The notes under the pieces were generated by a model. The model did no database searches. It was not told the origin of the DNA and worked only from the letters and a program-made list of their open reading frames with translations. This document shows, piece by piece, positions 17,746-25,439 of a DNA stretch of 64,000 bases. Both the position numbers and the translations under genes were made by a program. Position 1 is the stretch's first letter. Each line of letters starts with the position of its first letter. Source of the DNA: Streptomyces huiliensis (GTDB lineage Bacteria > Actinomycetota > Actinomycetes > Streptomycetales > Streptomycetaceae); assembly GCF_020037025.1 (NCBI RefSeq), contig NZ_JAIQLH010000063.1, forward strand, positions 1 through 64,000, read 5' to 3'.

Positions 17746-18063
17746 TTGGTCCGGCACGGGACCGATCGATGCGCGGTCACCGTCGGCCTCGCCCTGCTCG
17801 CCGCCGTGGGAACGGCCGACGACATCCCGATGATCCAAACGATCGGGCTGCTCTCCGACCACTTCACGACCGCCCTGCTCGCCCAGCACCTGACCACGGA
17901 GTCTCCTGAGGCCGCCGGGTGCACCGCGGAGCGGCAGTGGGTGCTTCGGGCGGCCTACCTCTCGGACCTCGACCGAGAGGCGTGGGTCCAGACCGCACGC
18001 GCCGGGCTCGCGGCGGATGACCACCGGATGCGGTGGCTCGCCACCACCGGGCGCCACGGCTGA
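17746..18063 (+). pseudogene. Possible HEAT-like fragment, 105 residues
   Basis: The frame encodes LLAAVGTADDIPMIQTIGLLS followed by QWVLRAAYLSDLDREAWVQTAR, which has amphipathic helical character like HEAT-repeat proteins and codon usage like a gene, but no RBS and no clear start or domain boundary. It lies in a 956-bp gap together with another broken coding fragment, so a remnant of an older gene is more likely than an intact small gene. The product is not recognised. Confidence 0.35.
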
Positions 18064-18103
18064 GGCTGCGTGCGTTCCCCGACCGGGAGCCGGACGCCGA
18101 GGA

Positions 18104-18259
18104 ATAGCCGACGTGCCGGCCGTGGCCCGCTCCGGCGCCGCCGTCGCCGAGCTCGCCGCCAGGCCTTACCTGTCCGAGGGGACCGTGCGGAACCACCTGT
18201 CAGCGCGTGGGCGCCTTGACGCAGGTGAACTCCCCTCGCGTCTACGGGACGTGATGTAG
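18104..18259 (+). pseudogene. Remnant of a LuxR/NarL-type response regulator (HTH end)
   Basis: In one frame the sequence reads VAELAARPYLSEGTVRNHLSA, the recognition helix region of NarL-type regulators (usually VAELAARLYLSEGTVRNHLSA). Immediately after, the family sequence is lost and a stop follows at 18259; the receiver domain is absent upstream. This is a truncated, decayed copy with no start or RBS. Confidence 0.6.
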
Positions 18260-18468
18260 CGAGCGGATGCGGAGGTGCGAAGAACGGAGGCCGGGCCGGG
18301 GGTGCGCTCCGGTGGCGCCGCCGGTGAACGGTGAGCGGGGTGACGGAAGTTGACTCCGGGATCGGAGCCGCGCGGTGGGGCGCGACCGGACGCCGACGCA
18401 CCGCGCGGGCCGCCCGGCGGCGCTCGTTCGCGGCGTGATGCGGGCCACTTCCGGCGCCGTACGATGAC

Positions 18469-19077
18469 GTGGTGCTGATCAAGTGGATTCGCTGCGTCGT
18501 GGTGGACCGCCGGGGCTTCGACCGGGCGCAGCGGAAGTGGGCGGGGCTGCTGGGTGAGCCGGGTTTCCTGAGCCAGGGGGGTGGATGGAGCCGGAGCCGG
18601 CCCGACGTGGTGCACCTCTTCGGGTTCTGGGAGAGCAGGGCGTTCTACGACTCCTTCATGGCGCGATCGCACGACCGGCTGGCGGCGGCCCAGGCGGGTA
18701 CGTACAGGGACCTCCGGGTGCGGCTGTTCGAGCACTGTCTGGACGTGAAGGTGGGATTCCGCCCGGAGTTCACGGACGCGGACGTGGTGCGGATCGCGCA
18801 CTGCCGGGTCCGGGAGGAGCGGGAGGAGCACTTCCGCGCCATGCAGGAGAAGGTGTGGAACCCGGCGATGGCGGGCTCGCCCGGGATGCTGCGCGGCATG
18901 CTCGGCGCCGCGCCGGGCCCGGAGTTCCTGGTCCTCTCGATGTGGAACTCCGAGGCCGAGCACGGGAAATACCGCGCGGAGCGCGTGGAGCGGCTGGCGG
19001 CGCGCGCTCAGATGGAGGCGGACGTGGCGGCCGTCGACGGCGACGTCGTCGGGGTGGAACCGGACTGGACCGTGTGA
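18469..19077 (+). CDS. YdbC-like (DUF4937) protein
   Basis: 202 residues. The N-terminus (LIKWIRCVVVDR, then WAGLLGEPGF and HLFGFWESRAFYDSFM) and the second half (VRIAHCRVREEREEHF, VWNPAMAGSPGM) are two ferredoxin-like ABM-type halves as in the YdbC family of conserved, uncharacterised proteins. Function unknown. Two consecutive GTG codons (18469 and 18472) can start it; the second would give VLIKWIRC, the form I would expect. No clear RBS is seen. It is followed by the convergent TetR gene after 22 bp. Confidence 0.75.
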   Translation: MVLIKWIRCVVVDRRGFDRAQRKWAGLLGEPGFLSQGGGWSRSRPDVVHLFGFWESRAFYDSFMARSHDRLAAAQAGTYRDLRVRLFEHCLDVKVGFRPEFTDADVVRIAHCRVREEREEHFRAMQEKVWNPAMAGSPGMLRGMLGAAPGPEFLVLSMWNSEAEHGKYRAERVERLAARAQMEADVAAVDGDVVGVEPDWTV

Positions 19078-19099
19078 CGGGAGCCGCTCGCCCGGGCGT

Positions 19100-19738
19100 T
19101 CACGCCGTGCGCGGATCCGCGTACACGCCCGCCCGGGCGGCGGCGAGGGCCGCCGCCGCGGCCTGGTCCGCGACGGCCGCGTCGACGGGTTCGCGGGTGA
19201 CGAAGAGGCGGAGGAAGAGGGGGGCGCCGACCGCCCGGGCGAGCGCGCCCGGGTCGGTGCCGGCCGGGACCTCGCCGCGGTCCGCGGCTCGCGCGACGAG
19301 CGGGGCGCAGCGCCGGAAGCGCTCGTCGTAGAAGGCGCGGAGGGCCTGTGCGGCGCGGTCCGAGTGGAAGGCCGCGGCGATGAAGGCGGCCGGGGCCGCC
19401 GCGGTCGCCGGGTCGGTGAAGGTCTCCAGGATCTCCCGGGCGAGGGCCCGCAGGTCGCCGTCGAGGGAGCCGGTGTCGGGCGGTGTCCAGGCGTCCTCGC
19501 CGGCCAGGTCGAGGGCGTCCGCGAGCATGCCCTCCACGCCGCCCCAGCGCCGGTAGAGCGTGGTCTTGTGGACGCCCGAGCGCTCGGCGACGTACTCGAC
19601 GGTGAGGCCCGGGTAGCCGTGCTCGACCAGGCCACTGAGGACGGCGTCCCGGACGGCGGTACGGGTGCGAGCGGTGCGGCCGCCGGGGCGGACGGTGCCC
19701 GGGGTCGGGGGACTGGGGGTGTCCTGATCCGCTGACAA
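19100..19738 (-). CDS. TetR-family transcriptional regulator
   Basis: 212 residues. The N-terminal TetR helix-turn-helix is clear: RTRTAVRDAVLSGLVEHGY, LTVEYVAERSGVHKTTLYRRW. The C-terminal domain is of the TetR_C type found in actinobacterial repressors (RAFYDERFRRCAPLVARA). The TTG at 19738 is preferred because GGAG lies 6 nt upstream; another TTG at 19744 directly abuts that GGAG. It is divergent from the ABC-F gene, with a palindrome at its own start region, suggesting it represses both. Confidence 0.85.
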   Translation of the reverse strand: MSADQDTPSPPTPGTVRPGGRTARTRTAVRDAVLSGLVEHGYPGLTVEYVAERSGVHKTTLYRRWGGVEGMLADALDLAGEDAWTPPDTGSLDGDLRALAREILETFTDPATAAAPAAFIAAAFHSDRAAQALRAFYDERFRRCAPLVARAADRGEVPAGTDPGALARAVGAPLFLRLFVTREPVDAAVADQAAAAALAAARAGVYADPRTA

Positions 19739-19741
19739 GTG

Positions 19742-19753
19742 CAACTCCAGTTG
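19742..19753. promoter_or_regulatory. Candidate TetR operator
   Basis: CAACTCCAGTTG, a 5-bp inverted repeat with 2-bp centre, overlaps the TetR translation start and sits in the 102-bp region shared with the divergent ABC-F gene. Placement suits autoregulation; no experimental link. Confidence 0.4.
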
Positions 19754-19840
19754 TATTAGACGGCGGGCTGTGTCATGCTGTCATCGTAACGCCATCGGAG
19801 TTGCGTTTGGCGGCCTCGGTCGCCGAAGGGGGGAATTCGC

Positions 19841-21463
19841 ATGCCTGCTCAGCTGTCCTTGCGTGAGGTGTCCGCGTCCCGGGGCGACCGGCCCCTGCTG
19901 GAGCGCGTGTCCATGACCGTGCGGCCGGGCGAACGCGTCGGGCTCGTCGGCGAGAACGGAGCGGGGAAGTCCACGCTCCTCAAGATCCTCGCGGGCGTGG
20001 AACCACCCGACGACGGCGCGGTCGTGACCGACGCGGACGGCGGCGTCGGCTACCTCCCGCAGACCCCCGTACTCCCGCCCGGCGGAACGGTGGCGGACGC
20101 CGTCGACGAGGCGCTGTCCGAACTCCGCGCGACCGAACGCGCGCTGCGCGAGCTGGAGCCCGTCCTCGGTGCCGGGGACGCCGGGGCGCTGGACGCGTAC
20201 GGGCGGCTGCTCATCGCCTTCGAGGCCCGCGGCGGCTACGAGGCGGACGCCCGGGTGGACAAGGCCCTGCACGCCCTCGGCCTGGCCGGCGTCGGCCGTG
20301 ACCGGCCGCTGGACACCCTGTCCGGCGGAGAGCGGGCCCGTCTCGGCCTGGCCTGCCTGCTCGCCGCCGCACCCGAGGTCATGCTCCTCGACGAACCGAC
20401 CAACCACCTCGACGACGCGGCCCTCGCCTGGCTGGAGGACACCCTCCGGGCGCACCGCGGCACCGTCGTGGTCGTCTCGCACGACCGCGCCTTCCTCGAA
20501 CGGGTCGTCACCGCCGTCGTGGAGGTCGACGCGGACCGGCGCGCCCTCGTCCGCTACGGCGGCGGGTACGCCGGCTACGTCACCGAACGGCTGGCGGCCC
20601 GACACCGCTGGGAGCAGGAGTACGAGCGGTGGTGCGCCGAGACGGAGGCCCTCGCCGAGGCGGCGTCCGGCACCGCCCGGCGCGTCGCTCCCAACCGCGC
20701 CATGAAGGACGGCAACAAGATGGCGTACGACCGGGCCGGGGGCCGGGTCCAGGCCTCCGTCGCCGGGCGGGTCCGCAACGCCGAGGAGCGGCTGCGCAGA
20801 CTCCGGGCCGACCCCGTCCCGCGGCCCCCGGACCCGCTCCGCTTCACCGCCCGGCCGGTACGGGCGGGAGCGGACGGACTCCTGGCGACGCTCGACGGCG
20901 TACGGGTCGGCGACCGGCTGCGGGTCGACGCGCTCCGGATCGAGGCCGGCGGCCGGCTGCTGGTGACCGGCGCCAACGGGGCCGGCAAGTCCACGCTGCT
21001 GCGGGTGCTCGCCGGCGAGACCGACCCGGACGCCGGGACGGTGACCCGCCGCGGCCGCGTCGCCCACCTTCCGCAGGAGATCCCGGTGCCCCGGCCGGGC
21101 GACCGGCTGCTCGCCGCCTACGCGCGCGGCCTGCCCGGGGCCCCCGACGAGCAGCACGAGGCCCTGCTGTCCACCGGCCTCTTCCGGGAACGCGACCTGC
21201 ACGTGCCGGCGGGCTCCCTGTCGGACGGCCAGCGCCGCAGGCTCGCCCTCGCCCGCCTGCTGGCCCGCCCCGCGGACCTGCTGCTGCTCGACGAGCCCAC
21301 CAATCACCTGGCCCTCGGCCTGGTCGAGGAACTGGAGCGGGCGCTCGCCGCCTGGACCGGGGCCCTGGTCGTCGTCTCCCACGACCGGACCCTGCGGGAC
21401 CGCTTCGCCGGGCGGCGGTACGAGATACGGGGCGGCCGGCTCCTGGACGCCGTGGCGGGGTGA
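19841..21463 (+). CDS. ABC-F ATPase, probable ribosome-protection antibiotic resistance factor
   Basis: 540 residues with two ABC ATPase modules and no membrane segments. Module 1: Walker [10 protein letters not shown], signature LSGGERARL, Walker [13 protein letters not shown]. Module 2: [29 protein letters not shown]. The inter-module linker ([20 protein letters not shown]) is the P-site interaction segment of ABC-F proteins. Similar actinobacterial proteins of the TlrC/OleB/SrmB/VarM type dislodge macrolide, lincosamide or streptogramin antibiotics from the ribosome. A divergent TetR repressor supports inducible resistance. Strong RBS AAGGGGGGA before ATG. Substrate not predictable. Confidence 0.88.
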   Translation: MPAQLSLREVSASRGDRPLLERVSMTVRPGERVGLVGENGAGKSTLLKILAGVEPPDDGAVVTDADGGVGYLPQTPVLPPGGTVADAVDEALSELRATERALRELEPVLGAGDAGALDAYGRLLIAFEARGGYEADARVDKALHALGLAGVGRDRPLDTLSGGERARLGLACLLAAAPEVMLLDEPTNHLDDAALAWLEDTLRAHRGTVVVVSHDRAFLERVVTAVVEVDADRRALVRYGGGYAGYVTERLAARHRWEQEYERWCAETEALAEAASGTARRVAPNRAMKDGNKMAYDRAGGRVQASVAGRVRNAEERLRRLRADPVPRPPDPLRFTARPVRAGADGLLATLDGVRVGDRLRVDALRIEAGGRLLVTGANGAGKSTLLRVLAGETDPDAGTVTRRGRVAHLPQEIPVPRPGDRLLAAYARGLPGAPDEQHEALLSTGLFRERDLHVPAGSLSDGQRRRLALARLLARPADLLLLDEPTNHLALGLVEELERALAAWTGALVVVSHDRTLRDRFAGRRYEIRGGRLLDAVAG

Positions 21464-21504
21464 GGCGGGCGCCCCGGGCCGCCGCGACGAAATAGGGTGG
21501 CGTC

Positions 21505-22164
21505 ATGGCACGGCCCCGGCGCATCGTCCTCCTCCGGCACGGCGAGTCGGAGGGCAACGTCGACGACACCGTCTACGAACGCGAACCCGACCACGCCCTG
21601 GCCCTGACGGCCCTCGGCCGCCGGCAGGCCGAGGAGGCCGGGGAGCGGCTCCGGGAGCTCTTCGGGGACGAGCGGGTCTCGGCCTACGTCTCCCCCTACC
21701 GCCGGGCCCACCAGACCTTCCGCTCGCTGGGGCTCGACCCCTCCCGGGTCAGGGTCCGGGAGGAGCCCCGGCTGCGCGAGCAGGACTGGGGGAACTGGCA
21801 GGACCGGGAGGACGTGCGCCGGCAGAAGGCGTACCGCGACGCGTACGGCCACTTCTTCTACCGCTTCGCCCAGGGGGAGTCCGGAGCCGACGTCTACGAT
21901 CGGGTGGGGAGCTTCCTGGAGAGTCTCTGGCGCAGTTTCGACGACCCCCGGCACCCGCCCAACGTCCTGCTGGTCACCCACGGGCTGACCATGCGGCTGT
22001 TCTGCATGCGATGGCTGCACTGGACCGTCGCGGAGTTCGAGAGCCTGTCGAACCCGGGCAACGGGGAGAGCCGGATGCTCGTGCTGGGGGCGGACGGGCG
22101 GTACCACCTGGACCGGCCGTTCGAGCGCTGGTGTACCCCTGAATCGTACGGCTTCACCGATTAG
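21505..22164 (+). CDS. Histidine phosphatase (phosphoglycerate mutase-like) family protein
   Basis: 219 residues. RHGESEGN at residues ~11-18 supplies the phosphorylated histidine; the second catalytic His is in LLVTHGLTMRLF. SPYRRAHQT is the conserved Arg block. Member of the branch of small-molecule phosphatases; substrate unknown. Stop is 11 bp before the ADP-ribosylglycohydrolase gene, so the two are probably cotranscribed. Confidence 0.88.
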   Translation: MARPRRIVLLRHGESEGNVDDTVYEREPDHALALTALGRRQAEEAGERLRELFGDERVSAYVSPYRRAHQTFRSLGLDPSRVRVREEPRLREQDWGNWQDREDVRRQKAYRDAYGHFFYRFAQGESGADVYDRVGSFLESLWRSFDDPRHPPNVLLVTHGLTMRLFCMRWLHWTVAEFESLSNPGNGESRMLVLGADGRYHLDRPFERWCTPESYGFTD

Positions 22165-22175
22165 AGTTCGCTGCG

Positions 22176-23072
22176 ATGACCGCTGACCGATTCCACCGGG
22201 CCCTCGCCAGCCTCCGCGGGCTGGCCGTGGGCGACGCCCTCGGCTCCCAGTTCTTCGTCCCCGCCAACTACCCCGCCCTCAAGCGCCGCGAACTGCCGCC
22301 CGCCCCCTGGCAGTGGACCGACGACACCGAGATGGCCTGCTCGATCGTGGCGGTCCTCGCCGCCCACGGCCGCGTCGACCAGGACGCCCTGGCCCGGTCC
22401 TTCGCCGACCACCACGACTTCGACCGGGGCTACGGCCCGGCCGTCGGCCGGATGCTCCGGCTGATCAGGGAGGGCGGCGACTGGCGCGAGCTCGCGGCGG
22501 CGCTGTTCAAGGGGCAGGGGTCCTGGGGCAACGGCGCGGCCATGCGCGTCGCCCCGCTCGGCGCCTGGTACGCGGGCGACCCCGAGCAGGCCACGCACCA
22601 GGCGGAGATCTCGGCCTACCCGACGCACCAGCACCGCGAGGCGGTGGCGGGAGCCATGGCCGTGGCAGCGGCCGCCGCCGTCGCGGCGGGGGCCGACGGT
22701 GCGGCGGTCACCGGCGAGCGGCTGCTCGACGAGGTGATCGCCCTCGTCCCGCGCAGCGCGGTGCAGGCCGGGCTGCGCAGGGCCCGCGACATGCTCGACT
22801 ACGGCGACGCGACCACCGTCGCGGCCGTGCTCGGCTGCGGCCGCCGGACCAGCGCGCACGACACCGTGCCGTTCGCCCTCTGGTCCGCGGCCCGCCATCT
22901 CGGCGACTACGCGGCCGGGTTCTGGACGACGGCGTCGGTCGGCGGAGACGTCGACACCACCTGCGCGATCGTCGGCGGAGTGATCGCGGCGGCCGGCCGC
23001 GGCGCACCGCCCGCGGCCTGGCGGGAGGCCACCGAGGCCCTCCCCGGCTGGCTGCCCGCCGCACCGGACTGA
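22176..23072 (+). CDS. ADP-ribosylglycohydrolase (DraG-like)
   Basis: 298 residues. N-terminal [12 protein letters not shown] and the metal-binding WTDDTEMA and [18 protein letters not shown] (dinuclear Mg site at both ends of the fold) identify the DraG/ARH family, which removes ADP-ribose from proteins or small molecules. It begins 11 bp after the phosphatase gene. Pairing of a DraG-like protein with a phosphatase suggests nucleotide-sugar or ADP-ribose metabolism, but that is inference. Confidence 0.85.
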   Translation: MTADRFHRALASLRGLAVGDALGSQFFVPANYPALKRRELPPAPWQWTDDTEMACSIVAVLAAHGRVDQDALARSFADHHDFDRGYGPAVGRMLRLIREGGDWRELAAALFKGQGSWGNGAAMRVAPLGAWYAGDPEQATHQAEISAYPTHQHREAVAGAMAVAAAAAVAAGADGAAVTGERLLDEVIALVPRSAVQAGLRRARDMLDYGDATTVAAVLGCGRRTSAHDTVPFALWSAARHLGDYAAGFWTTASVGGDVDTTCAIVGGVIAAAGRGAPPAAWREATEALPGWLPAAPD

Positions 23073-23090
23073 CCACGGAAGCGAGAACGA

Positions 23091-23126
23091 GGGAGGACTG
23101 AAGGGAGGACCGAAGGGAGGACTGAG
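23091..23126 (+). repeat. Three 12-bp tandem repeats
   Basis: GGGAGGACTGAA-type units at 23091, 23103 and 23115 in the 103-bp gap before rnhB. No function inferred. Confidence 0.85.
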
Positions 23127-23175
23127 GGGGCCGGGGCGGCACGGACCGCCTCCGGGGCGTACCCTTGCTGGCGCC

Positions 23176-23904
23176 ATGCCCTACGAACCGCCTACCCACA
23201 GCGTCGAGCGCTCCCTGCGGGCGACGACCGGAGCCAGGATCGTCGCCGGCGTCGACGAGGTCGGCCGGGGCGCCTGGGCCGGCCCGGTCACCATCTGCGC
23301 GGCCGTCACCGGTCTGCGCCGCCCGCCGGAGGGGCTCACCGACTCCAAGCTGCTGACCCCCAAGCGCCGCCGGGCGCTCGCCGGACAGCTCGAGTCGTGG
23401 GTCACCGCCTACGCCCTCGGCCACGCCTCCCCCGAGGAGATCGACGAACTGGGGATGACGGCGGCGCTCAGGCTGGCGGCCGTACGGGCCCTCGACGGCC
23501 TCCCGGTGCGGCCCGACGCCGTCATCCTCGACGGCAAGCACGACTACCTCGGCGAGCCGTGGCGGGTCCGCACGGTCGTCAAGGGAGACCAGTCCTGTGT
23601 GGCCGTCGCGGCCGCGTCCGTGATCGCCAAGGTGCGGCGCGACGCGATGATGGCCGAACTGGAAGCGGACCACGCGGAGTTCGGGTTCCCCGACAACGCG
23701 GGGTACCCCTCGCCCGTCCACCGGGACGCCCTGGAACGGCTGGGACCCACGCCGCACCACCGGCTGTCCTGGGCCTACCTGGACGCGCTGCCCCGGTGGC
23801 AGCATCTGAAGCGACCGCGTCTCGCGGCCGGGGGCCCGGAGGGGCCCGCGGTCCGCGGAGCGGCGGCTCTGGAAGCCGGCGGTCAGCTCGGTTTCGATTT
23901 CTGA
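23176..23904 (+). CDS. rnhB: Ribonuclease HII
   Basis: 242 residues. [12 protein letters not shown] (family signature, catalytic Asp-Glu), [18 protein letters not shown] and [12 protein letters not shown] carry the four acidic active-site residues of RNase HII, which removes ribonucleotides misincorporated in DNA. The C-terminal ~40 residues after the catalytic domain are a low-complexity Gly/Ala tail. Start ATG at 23176. Gene order next to recQ and dinG fits a genome-maintenance block. Confidence 0.92.
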   Translation: MPYEPPTHSVERSLRATTGARIVAGVDEVGRGAWAGPVTICAAVTGLRRPPEGLTDSKLLTPKRRRALAGQLESWVTAYALGHASPEEIDELGMTAALRLAAVRALDGLPVRPDAVILDGKHDYLGEPWRVRTVVKGDQSCVAVAAASVIAKVRRDAMMAELEADHAEFGFPDNAGYPSPVHRDALERLGPTPHHRLSWAYLDALPRWQHLKRPRLAAGGPEGPAVRGAAALEAGGQLGFDF

Positions 23905-23961
23905 CCGCGGAAGTGCCACCCGCCGATGCGACTCGCACCGGCGTTTGATAGACATCGACCT

Positions 23962-24543
23962 ATGCCTCTCATCCCCGAGGAGCCTCAGATTCACGAGAGT
24001 GTCCCGGGTCCCCGCGCTGTTCCGGCCGCCGGCCGCACCGCGTCGACCCCCCGCCCCGTTCCCGGCCCCCGCCCGGCCCCCCGGCCCGGCCCCCGCGCCG
24101 CACGCCCGGTGCCCGCACCCCCGGCCCCGCGCACCCCACCCCCGGCGGCACCCGCCGCCCCCCAGGTCCAGCTGATCCCCGCTCCGGCGGAGGGTGCCCT
24201 GGACGCCGCCGACGAGGCCGTCGACCTGCTGCTCGACACCGGCCGCGCCCCCGGCGACGTCCTGGTGCTCACCACCGGGGAAGCGCACCCCTGGGCCGCC
24301 CACGAGCTGTCCTTCGGCGAGGCTTCCTACTGGGCCCAGCACGACGCCGCGGACGACGTCTTCTACGCGGACGCCGGCGCCGACCGCCTGGCGGGACGCC
24401 CCGTCGTGGTCGTCGCCGTCAACGGCGGTTCCGACGCCGCGGTGCAGCGGGCGCTGCCCGCCGCCCTGCGGCGCGCCGGAGCCCTGCTGGTCGTCTGCGG
24501 GGACAGCGCCCGCGTCAACTCCCTGCTGTCCACGGCCGTCTGA
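23962..24543 (+). CDS. Conserved hypothetical protein with Pro-rich N-terminal half
   Basis: 193 residues. Residues ~10-80 are almost entirely Pro, Arg and Ala (probably disordered); the C-terminal ~110 residues form a folded alpha/beta segment (GDVLVLTTGEAHPWAAHEL, GRPVVVVAVNGGSDAAVQ, ALLVVCGDSARVN). The latter resembles the nucleotide-fold end of helicase-associated proteins but I cannot assign it. ATG at 23962 chosen over 23926 because the latter has no RBS and adds only an unlikely extension. Function unknown. Confidence 0.6.
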   Translation: MPLIPEEPQIHESVPGPRAVPAAGRTASTPRPVPGPRPAPRPGPRAARPVPAPPAPRTPPPAAPAAPQVQLIPAPAEGALDAADEAVDLLLDTGRAPGDVLVLTTGEAHPWAAHELSFGEASYWAQHDAADDVFYADAGADRLAGRPVVVVAVNGGSDAAVQRALPAALRRAGALLVVCGDSARVNSLLSTAV

Positions 24544-24545
24544 CG

Positions 24546-24618
24546 CGGTGCCTCCACGAGGCACCGGTCCCGGCCGCACGGGCCCGGTGCCGGGTGACCC
24601 GCACGCGTGTCACCCGGC
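24546..24618. terminator. Tandem hairpins between convergent genes
   Basis: CGGTGCCTC / GAGGCACCG (24546-24566, 3-nt loop) directly after the plus-strand stop, and GCCGGGTGAC / GTCACCCGGC (24589-24618, 10-nt loop) overlapping the 3' end of the minus-strand gene. Confidence 0.75.
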
Positions 24619-25218
24619 CGCGGCGTGCCGCAGCGCCACCGGGCCCGGCCCGACGGCGTCGGCCGCCCCGGCACGGTGCGCGGCGGGGCGGTGTACGGCG
24701 GAGTCATGCGCGGCGGACCGCGGGCTCCGCCCGGTCCTGCCCTCGCCGAGGACCCGCCAGCCGGCGTCCGTCAGCGTGATGTACGCCCCGCAGCGCAGCC
24801 CGTGGAGCACACAGGCGTCGCGCAGGGCCCACATCCACGCGCCGTCCTCCTGGGTCCAACGCCCGTCGCCCTCACGGCAGTAGAGCAGCACCGCCGTGCG
24901 CACCGGCGAGCGTCTGCGCAGGTCGTGCGGGATCACCCGGCGCAACCTCGCCAGCAGCGCGTTCCGCAGTTCCCAGCCGTCCGGGACCGCCGCCCGGCGG
25001 GCGAAGGAGGCGCTGGCCACCAGCCGTTCGTCCGGACCGAGGACGGCGATCACGGCCGTGTACGGCGTCGGCAGGTGCCGGGCGTGCAGCCCGGTGACCA
25101 CCTCACGAGGGTTGCGCAGCAAGGGAATTCCGGCGGCCGCCCACTCGGCCGGCTCCACCACACGGGCCGGCCGCCCGGAGGCGGGCCGCGACGGGAACGG
25201 GACCGAGCCGAGGGCCAT
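24610..25218 (-). CDS. Conserved hypothetical protein
   Basis: 202 residues. Contains EWAAAGIPLLRNPREVVTGL, YTAVIAVLGPDERLVASASF, RTAVLLYCREGDGRWTQEDG and DACVLHGLRCGAYITLTDAGW, which together look like a compact alpha/beta fold, followed by a ~45-residue low-complexity C-terminus. ATG at 25218 has AAGGGAGAG ~5 nt upstream. Similar proteins occur next to recQ in streptomycetes in my recollection, but the function is not known to me. Confidence 0.6.
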   Translation of the reverse strand: MALGSVPFPSRPASGRPARVVEPAEWAAAGIPLLRNPREVVTGLHARHLPTPYTAVIAVLGPDERLVASASFARRAAVPDGWELRNALLARLRRVIPHDLRRRSPVRTAVLLYCREGDGRWTQEDGAWMWALRDACVLHGLRCGAYITLTDAGWRVLGEGRTGRSPRSAAHDSAVHRPAAHRAGAADAVGPGPVALRHAAAG

Positions 25219-25439
25219 GACTCTCCCTTCGCCCAAACACCCGCGGCACCGCGGGCGTCGGCAACGAGGAACGGCAGACGGCAGCCCAGCGGGCCGTGGG
25301 GGACGGAAGCGGGGAGCCGCTCCCATTCTCTTGGCCCCGCCCGCCGCACGGCAACGATCAAATGACGCCACGGCTCCGTAGCGGGACATCACCCTGAGTG
25401 AACTGGTCGACAGCTCTCCTCATCGGGTTGCATGGGGGT

